NCBI RefSeq assembly: GCF_947623445.1
Contig: NC_135243.1
Span: 24,374,479 to 24,438,478, forward strand
Reading direction: 5' to 3'
Length of the DNA: 64,000 bases
DNA from: Clavelina lepadiformis
Lineage: Eukaryota; Chordata; Ascidiacea; Aplousobranchia; Clavelinidae
Below the pieces are notes generated by a model, which was given only the letters and a program-made list of their open reading frames with translations, was not told where the DNA came from and ran no database searches. A program made the translations under genes and the position numbers. Within the stretch, counting starts at the first letter, position 1. Every line of letters begins with the position of its first letter. Positions 39,701-50,880 of this stretch are shown piece after piece.

Positions 39701-40850
39701 TCAGCCGATAAACTTTATTTATTTTACGGTATTAATTCTCTTATTTATTGGGCTATTTACAAAATTTGGGACATTTTTTTAAAACTTCCACAACATCCTG
39801 AAAAAGCTATATACATTTGTAGAACTACAGTTTGATTTTTTAACGACTCGCTTTACAAGTATTTAAAATGACTAACTTACTTAACAATCAACGTCTTTGA
39901 GGACTTCTCTAAAAATTGGGCACAGGCTCCGAGGCTGGTTAATCCGGCCCAGACTGGTCCGCTTTCTGGCCTTTGCAAACCACAGTGGACTCGCTATGGG
40001 CCAACCTTAGTAAGCGAATGAATTAAGTCGATGTTATTCTCGCGACTTAAAGGCTCATAGAACTGAAACACAGAACTATTTTCCTTGAAATTTTTGACTT
40101 ATGTCATTTTTTGAAACAACCAGTTTTTTGGTTTCAGAAAAACACGTTCCGCTCCACCGCGTCCACGTGGTTTCCACGCGCAGAGTTCGAACCTGGTCTT
40201 TCTACACAAGGAGTGCGAGAGAATTGAAAGGAAGTTGGCTCAGAGCGCCAAAGCCAACCTTGTGAAACGACCCAAGATGTAAGATCGTATCATGTTTGAA
40301 AGTATAAGTTTTAATTTGTGGTTATCTAAGTCTATTATACTCCGTAAGACCGTAACTGTGATTCGCTTTTGTGACTCTACTAAGCTGTTTAAGTTGGATC
40401 TCTTACACTTTTGCACTCCTACTCAAAGCTTGAATGGGAAGGAATTATGAGGTAATAGAAAAGAAAATATGACGTGATAACTCCTCGATCTTGACATGGG
40501 AATGCAGAAGTAAACGAGATCCTTTAAGTTAATCGCAAAGTTAGTTATTTGCAAGGTCGCAGAGGGTCAGATAATCTCACTTGTATAGAATTTGTGTCTT
40601 TACTTTCATACTAACTGTATAGCCCGCTATTCAACTTCTCTCTTCCAGCACACCGTACAAACCGTTCACTTGGAACAGCCTCGCTCCCTATTACAACACA
40701 GACACGTTGAGATACGTCATACACATGCCCGTCAATGTGCGTCGAGGTTACAACACGAGACCGACTGCTTGTGGACTGGTTGATCCAGAGACATCTTGGA
40801 AAATGGACCAGTACGATAATGCTTTGTGCACAAGCCGTGCATATGTATAA
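36760..40850 (+). CDS. Acidic serine-rich protein, unknown function (8 exons, 424 aa)
   Basis: Exons 36760-36910, 37968-38035, 38106-38235, 38619-38686, 38777-39176, 39424-39538, 40138-40278 and 40649-40850 join in phase (1,275 nt). The first three quarters are low-complexity, rich in Ser, Asp, Glu and Lys, with a run of eight serines near residue 40-47 and a second block SSSSDSSSDSDDEERAD. Such sequence is expected to be disordered and a casein kinase 2 target. The C-terminal 130 residues differ: basic and aromatic, with KTRSAPPRPRGFH, a charged helix (HKECERIERKLAQSAKAN) and TPYKPFTWNSLAPYY near the end. I do not recognise the family; the tail's short Pro/Tyr/Trp motifs recall small ciliary or microtubule-associated proteins, but that is speculative. 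Exons 2-3 and 4-5 are tandem copies. Confidence 0.8.
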
Positions 40851-41434
40851 TTTGAACAGTATGATATTATTTGACCGGTTTATGCTCGATTATACAGGAC
40901 TTAATGCTTTGGTTAAAGTTACGATTAAATTATTGACAGGATAAGGAATGAAGCGTTCTTTTGTTTGTCAAACATTTCTTATTTTTAATTTACAATAACT
41001 TTATAGCTACTGGCTTTTATATACAATCTACATTAATGACGTCAATCCTTGGATTCTCCGCAAAAAATGTTCAACATTTTTTTTAGTTGCGTCACTCCAA
41101 TGACCCCTTCACGCCCGGAATTATTTCGACGTCATTACGTCAAACGAAGGTGACGTAGTTTTTACGTTGCAGACTCTCAGAGATTATATACTTGCGTTCA
41201 ATCTTTAAAATTTATATAAGTTTAAGTCGTGTAAAGACATTTATGGAATCACGATGCCAAATATAAACCATAGGCATAACCATGGCATCAAACTATCCAT
41301 AAGCTCATCTTTTGTGACCACCAGTATGTCTTTGCAGTAATTTAACTAATCTCTGTACCTGTGTGTAGGTTACGCTATTGCATACACTCATCGAATATAA
41401 CGCTCGCACTTTCTAACGTAGGACACGTTCAGCG

Positions 41435-41889
41435 ATGCCTCGTCTGACGTCAGACAACAGTCTCATGATGCCCAAATTTCCCCGAGTGACGTCAGCATCG
41501 TATGGGTCTCCAGCAACCCAAGACGCAAATGGGTAAGTTGGGTTCTCCTCTAACCCCAAAGGCAAGAATGACGTAAATAGTAGTTTTATGACGTCACGAA
41601 CACTTTATGAGAAACAGACAAATTACCGTTTTTTTTACAAATTTTGAAAGTAAAGAAATGTTGAATGGTGACCCCGAACTTAATGGATGGTTAGAACATG
41701 TCCGATAAACGGTTCATTACTTGTACTTGCGCGCGCTTTAGCACGGATCGATGGCTCTCGACGAAAGAGATTTATTACTTTGTAAACCTTCAATGTAGGT
41801 TCTAGCACCCTAAAACATTGAAAATTGAGTAAATGTTTGCCGACTTTTTTTTCAGGAAACCGCGAACTGGTTCGCCGCCCATGAAGTAA
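41435..41889 (+). CDS. Possible two-exon small protein (43 aa)
   Basis: An ATG at 41435 opens a frame to a good donor (GTAAGT at 41533). An acceptor at 41855 (TTTTTTCAG) then allows an in-phase second exon ending in TAA at 41887-41889. The product (MPRLTSDNSLMMPKFP..., ending RTGSPPMK) is basic and Ser/Pro-rich. It could instead be an alternative terminal exon of the gene upstream; an acceptor-like AG sits at 41420. No family was recognised. Confidence 0.25.
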
Positions 41890-43529
41890 ATATTAACAAG
41901 TTGTTGAATGTCTGTATATTTTAATTTTATCAAAGTTCCTACTCCTTTCCGTGCTTGGAGATTGATTATCGGGTTAGGTTAAAGCGACGTAGTTTTTTAT
42001 CCATTTGACTTCTCTTGTGTTCTTGTGTATTTCATGGAAAATCTACTCGTTGGTTTAAAACAAACTTTCGTGGCTGATAATGTCAATTCGACTTTCGTCA
42101 ACTGTTATGTCACTAAGCGTAGAACTAGTTTGTTTTTGTCAAACGTTTAATGTAACAATGCTGTTTGTAAATATCTTTAAAATTTATGAAGCAATATTGC
42201 AAAATAAACCAATCTTTTCCAGGGATGCTTTACTAGCTTCTAATTTGGGTCTGCTGCTATCAAGCGTAAAATTTTAAGATTTAATGCGTCAGTAAATTGA
42301 TGTAGCTTATTTAATAGACACAATATATATAACTTATATTTAATTAAGAGTGTTCTTCACATGACATTTTTCAACCTTTTTTTATCACGTGCTTATTATT
42401 ACATCATAATTGAGCAGTATTGAAGCTTGGAAACCAGGTTGGTCCGAGCATTAAGCAGACATCGTTTAAAGCGTCAAATTATAGAAAATACTGAAGCAGT
42501 GAAGTCTAAATTCCAACTTGTAGTCTACATTATGCCGCATTATCGCGCAATTACCGTCTGTTCTATTCGTCACCTTTTGAAAACACTTGTTTTTGTTTCT
42601 TTGTCCTACATTCAGTTGCACTTTAAAGTTAAATGTACTAAGCGGGAGCCCAAATAGCCCCCTTTTACTGCTTTCTTTGAGGTACTGTGCCCCCCCTCCT
42701 CCCAGGAACTCGCGCTCACCTGTTTTCTCCAACGCGCTAAAAGTAGCTTACCATATTTTTGTAATTGAAAACCGGGACGCTTCAGAACAACTAGCCTTAT
42801 CAGATAAATGTGGTTCATATTTTACTAGGAGTATGAGACTATTTTGGATTCCTATCGTCAGGGACAACTGAAGTAGTAAGACACCAAGAAAAACTAAAAT
42901 AATGGATTTTACCAGGAAAAAAAACAATGTTCAAGCATTTGTAAATTTACATAATCGTCCAATCATACTTTTCTGTAGACAAAACTTTCTTCAAGAAGTC
43001 TATATTCGACTTTATTTTCTCATAAAACCCACAGCAGGAAAAGTCAGTTTTAATTTTGCAGGTGATAAGGGCTTTCACATTCAAACGGTTTTTGCAGAAG
43101 AAAATGCGAACAACTTACGGTACCGTACCTACTAGGCTATTACTGAACTAGCGAATGCGCTAACAATCAACTCACTACTGGACCAATTACCCGCTAGAAT
43201 GACGTAACAATTACTTTCACATTTAACGCAACGAAACAAGAACACGCATCGATTATTGCTTTTCAGCAAATTGGCTAAACAAACCAATCACATCATGCTA
43301 ATATTCGTGTAGTGTAGGGCAATGCTGGCTCAGTAAATGCCAAAGCGGGACTTTTAGTTGACTGATCGGGACACCGGGACAAAGCCTTTAAAAGCGGGAC
43401 TGTCCCGGCTAAAACGGGACGTACGGTAAGCCTAGCTAAAAGCCTCGCTCCAGCTGATGCTTTCCATACGTGGATTTCTCTGCTACCGTCTGGCGGGTTT
43501 TAAGACGAACGAAAAAGGAAACTGACTAT
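41890..43529. other. No gene; worn repeat debris
   Basis: No exon was recognised. At about 43350-43430 the sequence repeats GCGGGAC/GTCCCG motifs typical of worn hAT-type ends, but matching termini and a target duplication were not found. Confidence 0.35.
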
Positions 43530-43830
43530 GCAGTGTGAAGGTATTTACAAAACTTTCAAAACATGACAAAAACGACAATAAACACATGTTTTGGTAGCAT
43601 TGTATTCATAAACATAAATCGACAAGGACAAGGTTTAACGGAATGGAGTTTATCTTTAAACAAAACAAGAGACTTTGGTTGCTTTTAAAACACTACAAAG
43701 TATTTAATTTATATTTCTACCAAAAATTGGTTGGTTGGTTCCAATCAAAAGACTTACATTCAAAATTCCTTCTTTTCACCAAGCACAATTACATGACACT
43801 CAAATTGTGTTTTTCATTCTGCTCGTGCAG

Positions 43831-45717
43831 GTAATTGTCAGCTTTACAAAATCAGATAAAAATTTCAATCCTACACTTTCTACCGCACTTGCAATATATT
43901 CAATCATTGATGAACTTATAAAACGTCACAATACTTGCATAAAGATCTGCAAACTACGCTGCGTTAACATCCGGAGACACTTGCATTTGCGGACAGGAAG
44001 TGACGCAATTTGCCCAACTCCAGTACACAAAATGCCAAACTCCTTGCAGTGGAGGAACAGGAACGTGTGGTGGTGGTGATGCAGTTCAGGTTTTCAGAAT
44101 CGTATCTCCTTGTTTTCAAGGTAAATTATATCAGAGACCTGCAGGTTTTTGTAGATCTACATCTGTTTCGTTTTTTTGCCTGAATGAATGACCCTGTAGT
44201 TAATTTGACTCGCTATACGCAAAGCAATTATTTGTTGCCATATATATTATGCCACAGTATTTAAAAATATTTAAAATTTTAGGACGTAATTTGTCCAACA
44301 ATGTCGCCACATCCAGATTTTTGGGATGCTTTCGCTCGGTTCCAGATTCTAGTGATGACAACTATACTAGGAGAGAAAATTTGATTTTTCACGAATGCAT
44401 ATTATTCTGCGATATGCAAAACCTGCCGCTTGCAATAATAAACAATAAAAGTGAATGCATGTGTGGTCGGTTTAATAAGAGGTAAGTTTTGCTTATTATG
44501 TGGAAATATGGCATTGAATTATCTGGTGCGTTGAAATCCCTGTCTTGTTGGCAAGTTTGTTTTAAACAATGTTTTTGTTCTAGGACGAAATCATATTCCT
44601 AAAACATTGTAAATCACAATCAGAAATATATTAAAACTTTTGGTTTATTTTTCCTCGAACTTTTTTCCAGACTTAATCTGACGAACAAGGTGAGTTGCGA
44701 CCAAACACACGTCAAAGTTTATCGGACATTATCCGAGGATGCAAGATGTGACAACATCCGACTCCTTCCTCCTGCGAATTACAACCAAACCGTACTCACT
44801 AGTTTTCCAGGGTCTGGAAACACTTGGACTCGTCATCTTCTCGAAAGAGCTACTGGCATTTACACTGGAAGTGTTTATGGAGACAAATCATTATACAAAT
44901 CCGGTATCAACAGTTTTTACTTAATCATGTTCAAGCGAAAGACATTTTTCATTTTATTTTCGCATGTTGTAGGGTTCCTGGCTGAATTACCCGAGATATC
45001 GAAGGTCCGCAGTGTGGTTGTCAAAGATCACATGCTTGACAAAAACACAATGACGTCATATCAGTCTGCAATTCTCATCATTCGAAACCCGTACGATGCC
45101 ATGATCGCCGACTTTAATCGATTTGCATCCGATGGACATCACACAGCCAGTAGTGAGCGAAAAGCGATTTCAATCAAAAGGTAAATAAATTGAAAGGGTC
45201 AGTGCGCCATTACGTCACAAAAAAATTATCAAACTTTTATGTTATGCCTTTTGTCGGGATATGTTGTAAGGCCCATGTTTTCCATGAAAACATTTCAAAA
45301 TTTTGCTTTATGCCTGTTGTCATGCCTGTTGTCATTCTGTTCTTAGAGTTCGACGATCACTTCAAACGTATATCCTATGTATGGTTCAATTTGATTCGAA
45401 ATGTGGTTACAAGTGGCAAACCATTCATCATAATTGAATTTGGAGAACTGGTCAATGACCCCATTGCTGCGACACTGAAAATGGTCGAGTTCCTGCAGAA
45501 GCACACAGTGATATCACCAGACCATCTACAGCAACGTATTCTCTGTCTCAGTCAACAACTGAATGGAGAACATAAAAGAAAAAAACGTAAACTCACCATC
45601 AACCCATTTACCAAGGTTATGAAGCAGAAGTTTAATCGTGATATATATTTAGCTAGAATGCTGCTGAATGAACGAGTTGTAGACTTTTCACTGCCAAACT
45701 ATGAAAGGAAGATTTAA
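43831..45717 (+). pseudogene. WSC-domain sulfotransferase, copy A (frameshifted)
   Basis: Exon-like segments are 43831-44120 (first WSC domain), 44283-44481 (second WSC domain, FLGCFRSVPDSSDD...CMCGRF), 44671-44903 (start of sulfotransferase), 44973-45180 and 45347-45717. The enzyme part has a 5' PAPS loop (SFPGSGNTWTRHLLE), ATGIYTGSVYGD, and the 3' phosphate motif IIRNPYDAMIADFNRF, as in WSCD1/WSCD2, Golgi-type enzymes reported to sulfate sialic acid. Exon 44973-45180 has one extra C near 45147 compared with copy B, which shifts the frame before the last exon and makes a stop at once. The first WSC exon also appears frameshifted (see copy B). The 5' exon with the membrane anchor was not found. 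Confidence 0.75.
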
Positions 45718-45759
45718 CTAAACTTGATATAAAACTGTCATTATAAGCAAATATGTTTG

Positions 45760-45850
45760 TCCGCTTGGTGGCTTAAATACTTTGGTAGTTAGAAAGCTGA
45801 GTTTGAAATAATACGACCTGTGTTCGATTCCCAGCACCACTTGTAATAGT
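45760..45850 (+). mobile_element. tRNA-like SINE head
   Basis: A B-box-like TGTTCGATTCCCAGC at about 45821-45835 follows a tRNA-like 5' half (GCTTGGTGGCTTAAATAC). It lies between the sulfotransferase gene and its loose last-exon copy and recurs in unit B near 56438-56528. Not a functional tRNA by eye. Confidence 0.3.
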
Positions 45851-45886
45851 TTAGGCCAAATCGTTAGCGATGCTTGCAACAAGGTA

Positions 45887-46018
45887 ATCTTTGTCTCAGT
45901 CAACAACTGAATGGAGAACGTAAAAGAAAAATATAAAAACTCATCATTGATTCATTTACCAAGTTGATGAAGGAGAAAGTTAATCACGATGTTGGTGAAG
46001 CAAAGGAGATACTTTGAG
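45887..46018 (+). pseudogene. Loose copy of the sulfotransferase last exon
   Basis: Starting at TCTTTGTCTCAGTCAACAAC the sequence parallels the end of the last exon at about 45540-45650 (GTCTCAGTCAACAACTGAAT..., then a CCATTTACCAAGTTGATGAA-type segment). It is more like the tail of the truncated copy at 48870-49063 than that of copy A. It has no upstream exons of its own. Confidence 0.65.
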
Positions 46019-46224
46019 AGAGTGGCATTTCATCAATGAAAAATGAAAAATCATTATGTTGAAATTTGTTTCAAATTTTATAACTCGTTTTTACGTTACA
46101 TAGCTTGAAAACGTCCAGAGTGTGATGAAATGATAGAATATTTGATAAAATCGAGCAAATATTTTGTCGGACTTAATGTGAAATGGAAAAATGTTTTTTG
46201 TTTTATGAAATGCTCTTATGATTT

Positions 46225-47935
46225 TTATGAGTATAGGGACAGCAACTTTACACAAACTGAATGTTCATCACCAGTTTTTCTTTTTCGTTTGAGCGTTTCT
46301 TTCTTCCAGACTAGATCTCCGGGCATGAGGTGATTGAGGTGATGTAACCTTGTGATTGTATCCTCGTCTAGTCTTTTCAGACCACGCATACCATGTGAGG
46401 GCCGATGGATTGGGCAGGCATTGATCACATGGTCTGCTGTCTGCTCTGTGGCACCACACTTGCATCCTGGTGAGGGAGCCAGTCCCCATTTGTGCATGTC
46501 TGAACGAAAACGTCCGACGCCGGTGCGCAAGCGGTTGAGCCTGACCCAAACAGTTCTTGGGAGGAACATTCCCGGTGGGTTTGTGTCGGCGTCGGCTATG
46601 AAGTCACAGAATCTGGAGGAGTTGTTTTGCCACTCTGTGCTCCACATGTGGTTCGTCCAGTGCGCTCGTGACCTGCCAGTGAGATTGTTCAATGTGCTCC
46701 ATGCTGTGCGGTTAGAGTGTGTGAAGTCGATTGATTCGACAGCCTCTGTCCAGCGGCGCTTCCTCTTTTGATCAAGCTTTTCTAGTAGGACTGTGGCTGA
46801 TGTGTTGGTGTCGTCGCCCTGAGGGGCATCAAGGAAGTCGCAGTAGAGGCTTTGGCACTCCTCATCCCAGCACGGTATGTAGATCTTCCGACGGCCGCGG
46901 GGGATGGATGTTTTGCCGCAAATGTTATTGCGTCGCAGAGCTCCTGGTAGCCTTCGTCCACGTGGATGGTGTGTGGCGGAGGTAGACGCTTGGCGGTTTC
47001 TTTTGTGTGGAAGCCGTAGCGTTTCCAGTCGGCCTTTCTGAAGTTCCAACGCTTAACCCGCTTGCTCGGAACAGGCAGTGCGAGTTTTGGGGTGCGTGAC
47101 AAGCGAGGGTCGATGTTGGGATCTTGGGAACTTAGCTAGCACACGTGTGTGCGGGTGTCGACAATCGGAGCCCGTACTTGCGAATGCCAGGTCTGGGTTT
47201 GTACCAGTGTTCCAGCGCCCGGAGAAGAAGCTAGCAGCACCCTTAGGATCGTGTAGTAGGGTGAGGTTGTTATTGGCTGTCCAGGCAGCCAGGCTTTCTC
47301 CATCGTTGTTGGTTGTTTTGTAGCCCCAGTCCGTGTGGTGGCTATTGAAGTCACCAATGTAGAGGCTGGGGTGGGGGAACACTGGTATGGCTGATGGTCT
47401 AAGTCGCAAGGGTGGGGGCTTGTAGATATTGATTATCTTGTAGCCTGTTATGTATACACAAAGCCACTCGAGCTCCGAATGAGCTGGGGATTGGTCTTCT
47501 AGGGTCCAGCTCAGTTGATCATGGACAAACGTGGCGAGGCCGTGTTTCCTGCTGAGGATTGCGCCTGCGAGTGTGAAGTTGGTTATTACCAACTTATCCA
47601 TAGATGTGCAGTGGGTCTCTTGGAGGACGATGATGAGGGCTTGATGTTTGTTGGCCAGGTGTTCTATGACGCTGATCTTGCTGGCGGTGATGCCCTCGGT
47701 GTTCAGCTGCAGGACGGTGGGTCTACGGTACTTTTCGACAGAGGAGCTGCCGCGCCCTGGGAAGGGCGTTTCCCTCGCCACCCTGCGCTGAACTCTGGTC
47801 CGGGTAATTGCTCGGTTTTGACAAACTTCGCTTCGCAAATCTTCTTGTTAGATATGTTACTGACAGGGGGGACCACGTGAAGGTGCTTGTCTCCCCCCCC
47901 CCAGTTCATCACCAGTAAGCTCCTATTTCAAGTTT
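46225..47935 (-). mobile_element. Non-LTR retrotransposon without reverse transcriptase, copy A
   Basis: On the minus strand, 47838-47053 encodes an apurinic-type endonuclease domain (LQLNTEGI, LQETHC, LYIGDFNSHHTDWGY, FPRSQHRPSL). Two frame changes lead to 47102-46782 and then 47049-46225, which continue with the usual linker (IPCWDEECQSLYCDFLDAPQ, WSTLNNLTGRS). The frame then jumps directly to the C-terminal part (RLNRLRTGVGRF and the zinc knuckle CKCGATEQTADHVINACP). The reverse transcriptase region expected between linker and knuckle is missing. The element is thus inactive: frameshifted and internally deleted. The endonuclease has SQH where many families have SDH. The copy at 56904-58614 gives the same translated frames, so decay predates the segmental duplication. 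Confidence 0.85.
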
Positions 47936-48365
47936 TTGCAAAGCATCTCCTTGCCTTCTAGACATTGACGAAAAGACAATTTTTTCAGATTCCGTTTGGT
48001 GTCATTTCATTTTTTAGGTTTCATATTGTTTTCATTCCTTCTGGTTTTAGGTCTCAATCGAGGTGGCTTCATGTGCATACAGATGGTTTAAAGCTACAAC
48101 TGTCTAAATTAAATCGATGATATAATCATGCTAATCTCACTTTAATCAGACTCAGGCATCTTTTACTTACAACAAACTATGTCGCAATATATACATCGTG
48201 TTGTCACAACTAGTTCGCCACATTTTAACCGACTGGACATTTTTACCAGACCAACATTTTAACTGGATTCTGCGGATGAAGAAATTTTCTTTTAAAAGTT
48301 TTGTGATACTTAAAGATATAAACATATGAGGACAATGAAGCAAATATCAAAATATTACAACGAAC

Positions 48366-49063
48366 AAGGTGAGTTGCGACCAAACACACGTCAAAGTTTA
48401 TCGGACATTATCCGAGGATGCAAGATGTGACAACATCCGACTCCTTCCTCCTGCGAATTACAACCAAACCGTACTCACTAGTTTTCCAGGATCTGGAAAA
48501 AATTGGACTCGTCATCTTCTCGAAAGAGCTACTGGCATTTACACTGGAAGTGTTTATGGAGACAAATCATTATACAAATCCGGTATCAACAGTTTTTACT
48601 TAATCATGTTCAAGCGAAAGACATTTTTCATTTTATTTTCGCATTTTGTAGGGTTCCTGGCTGAACCACACAATATCTCGAAGGTCCGCAGCGTGGTTGT
48701 CAAAGATCACATGCTCGTAAAAAACACAATGACGTCATATCAGTCTGCAGTTCTAATCATTCGGAATCCGTACGATGCCTTGATCGCCAACTTTAGCAGA
48801 GTTCCTGCAGAAGCACACAGTGATATCACCAGACCATCTACATTCTACAGAAACATATTCTCTGTATCAATTAACAACTGAATGGAAAACGTAAAAGAAA
48901 AAATTAAAAACTTACCACCAACCCATTTACCAAGTTGATGAAGGAGAAAGTTAATCACGATGTTGGTGAAGCAAAAAAGATTCTTAGAGAGAGTGGTACT
49001 GTGACGTATTTTGCTACCGAAATAAAAAAAATGATTTTCGACAAAAAAGTCTTGTGTAAATAA
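48366..49063 (+). pseudogene. Truncated sulfotransferase, second core of unit A
   Basis: Core exons 48366-48582 and from 48652 match copy A closely, but the WSC exons are absent. The PAPS loop is changed (SGKNWTRH instead of SGNTWTRH). After IIRNPYDALIANF the reading frame runs into sequence from the last exon (GTTCCTGCAGAAGCACACAG) out of frame, so an internal deletion has joined the two exons. An intact-looking C-terminal tail follows (KLMKEKVNHDVGEAKKIL..., stop 49061-49063), probably from an ancestral paralogue. Confidence 0.75.
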
Positions 49064-49817
49064 AAATTTTGATTATGGACGAGTTTTTATTTATGTTTAA
49101 TTTCAACTATTTTTGTTAATTTCTTAAGTTTAAAGTATGTGCATGTAGGAAACACTCTCTCAAATCTGAACACTTCGCACTGCGGAGTTTCGAGATTTGC
49201 GATAGCTCAGCTAAAAAGCCTTTAATTAAATAGCAAAACAATTGTGGTCAAATTACCACTGTTTACTATTAATTTTCACAGATTCGACAGTAAGCAAAAC
49301 GTTCAGAGCAATCCTTGCATTTAGTACCACTCTATAATGCCACAATGATAAACACGTTTCACTCGAAAAGTTTAAAATCAGTCAAATTCCGTAACTGTTT
49401 TTCTCAGTTTCGTCAGTTCGGTGGTAGCAATGATGCTCGCTTTTGTGCCGGTAGATGGTGTCGTACCACAACATAGTAGCATTAATACAGATGATTACTA
49501 TTTTTATTTCACTTGGTCGTCAGCAGTTATACGCTTTTTGTCGAACTGACTTCACAGAAGTACCAGTAAATACATTTGAAGGAGACCCGGAAAAGAGTGT
49601 TTGGCAATGTTCCTTTTAAAATCGTCAGGTGCGTTCGTATTATTTATTTCAATTCTTCATTCTTTTAAAATCTAAGTTTGGTTCGGTCATATTTTTATGT
49701 GCTCTTCCATCGCAACCAGAGCCGAGTTCAGACCGAGATGACCCTGGGGTTAAAAGATATCATAGGGCCTATGCGAATTTTTGTCTCTACCAATTAATAA
49801 AAAGTAAAATACGGACG
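49064..49817. other. No gene seen
   Basis: Short open frames only (for example 49629-49841) without recognised motifs. Confidence 0.35.
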
Positions 49818-50880
49818 GATCTGAATTCTCAAGGAAACTAAGAAAGGAAAATCCCACCGCTCAGAACTTGCAGTTTACACTTTGTATAGAAACCTTTACA
49901 AAGTCGGGTGAAACTTTCCTCCAAAACCATCAGTTTCTTTTGTTGCAGGCAAACCTTTTGTGTTTAATTTATGTTAGTTATTTTATTTGAGAAAACGTAG
50001 ATTTTTTGAGTGAGCTAATAGCTCCAAACATCAACAAACGCAGCACTTAAATTTATCTGCGCGATGAAAGCAAGTTCGGAAAAATAACAGCGCTAAGCTC
50101 AGTTTAATCAAAATGCATTTGGTTTCAAATCGATTTTGTTTGGTTTTAAGATTCATTTCATTTTCATTTTGTTTCATGGCACTTTGTGCTCAGCGCTTAA
50201 TACCGGGTCTCAACCAATAGGGCTTCAGTGTTTATCATGATGCCGCCGTATTCTAATCTAGTGGTCGGTAAACCTTTATTACGATGGCCCAAATTTTCAC
50301 TTCATTAGTAAATGAAGGCCCAACGTTACATGCGAAACATACTTAATTCAGTAAACATTATTAGCTCAATAATAATTTTAATGTGCTTTTCTATTTTTGG
50401 CAGTAGACATTATTTTTTGAAGCTATTAGGATAAGTTCAGTAAAATTTTAATCTAGTGATGTGCCTTCCCCAGGTTTTAGCGATATACGGTAACCTGCAA
50501 TTAACAGACAGTTAGCAAATGAAAATACACTCGCATCGCTAATGTTAAGTTGTATTGCGGCGTTGAAACTAAAACGTACATTGGTTTGAGCGAGCGTGGG
50601 TTGAAGTTCCGCTAGCTGACTATAGCAGTGAGTGCCTAGGGAAGTGAAGGATTATCGTTATAAATAGAAATACGCTTGCATTCTCAATATGACGTAACAA
50701 TTAACGCTTTATGAGTGGGAGGCTACTGGTTGTGTTTTCCAGATGTTTGCTGTTTTAGCTATAGTTAACCTTTAGTTAAGATGGAAAAAACATTCAGAAG
50801 TGGATTGCTAGCGCTCCAAGGTAACCAGGCTAATAGACAAGAGCTCTGAAACTATCACTCAGCCCACATTTACAGGATTT
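49818..50880. repeat. Direct repeat of about 1.1 kb, copy 1
   Basis: Runs from ATCTGAATTCTCAAGGAAAC to CCCACATTTACAGGATTT and recurs at 51747-52817 with moderate divergence. Shared landmarks include CCCAGGTTTTAGCGATATAC, AACCTGCAATTAACAGACAG and GATGGAAAAAACATTCAGAA. A piece near 50262 (GTGGTCGGTAAACCTTTATT) resembles a hAT-type end. Confidence 0.8.

Larger units (their letters stand above)
43530..48880 (+). repeat. Segmental duplication, unit A
   Basis: This block of about 5.4 kb is repeated at 54083-59605 in the same orientation with very few differences over most of its length. It includes a WSC-sulfotransferase gene copy, a loose last-exon copy, a dead non-LTR retroelement and a truncated sulfotransferase core. 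Unit A lacks an insertion of about 120 bases found in unit B near 54285-54400, and has two instead of three copies of a 12-bp intronic repeat (TGCCTGTTGTCA) near 45311-45334. Confidence 0.9.

Noticed and set aside
39640..39960. hAT-type insertion in an intron of the acidic serine-rich gene
   Set aside because: GGCCCGG-type words at both sides suggest repeat debris, but ends and target duplication could not be matched.
46352..46985. Plus-strand open frames of 84-139 codons
   Set aside because: They lie opposite the retroelement coding frames and are shadows of it; the same shadows recur at 57031-57664.
47515..47880. Plus-strand 121-codon open frame
   Set aside because: Antisense shadow of the endonuclease domain.
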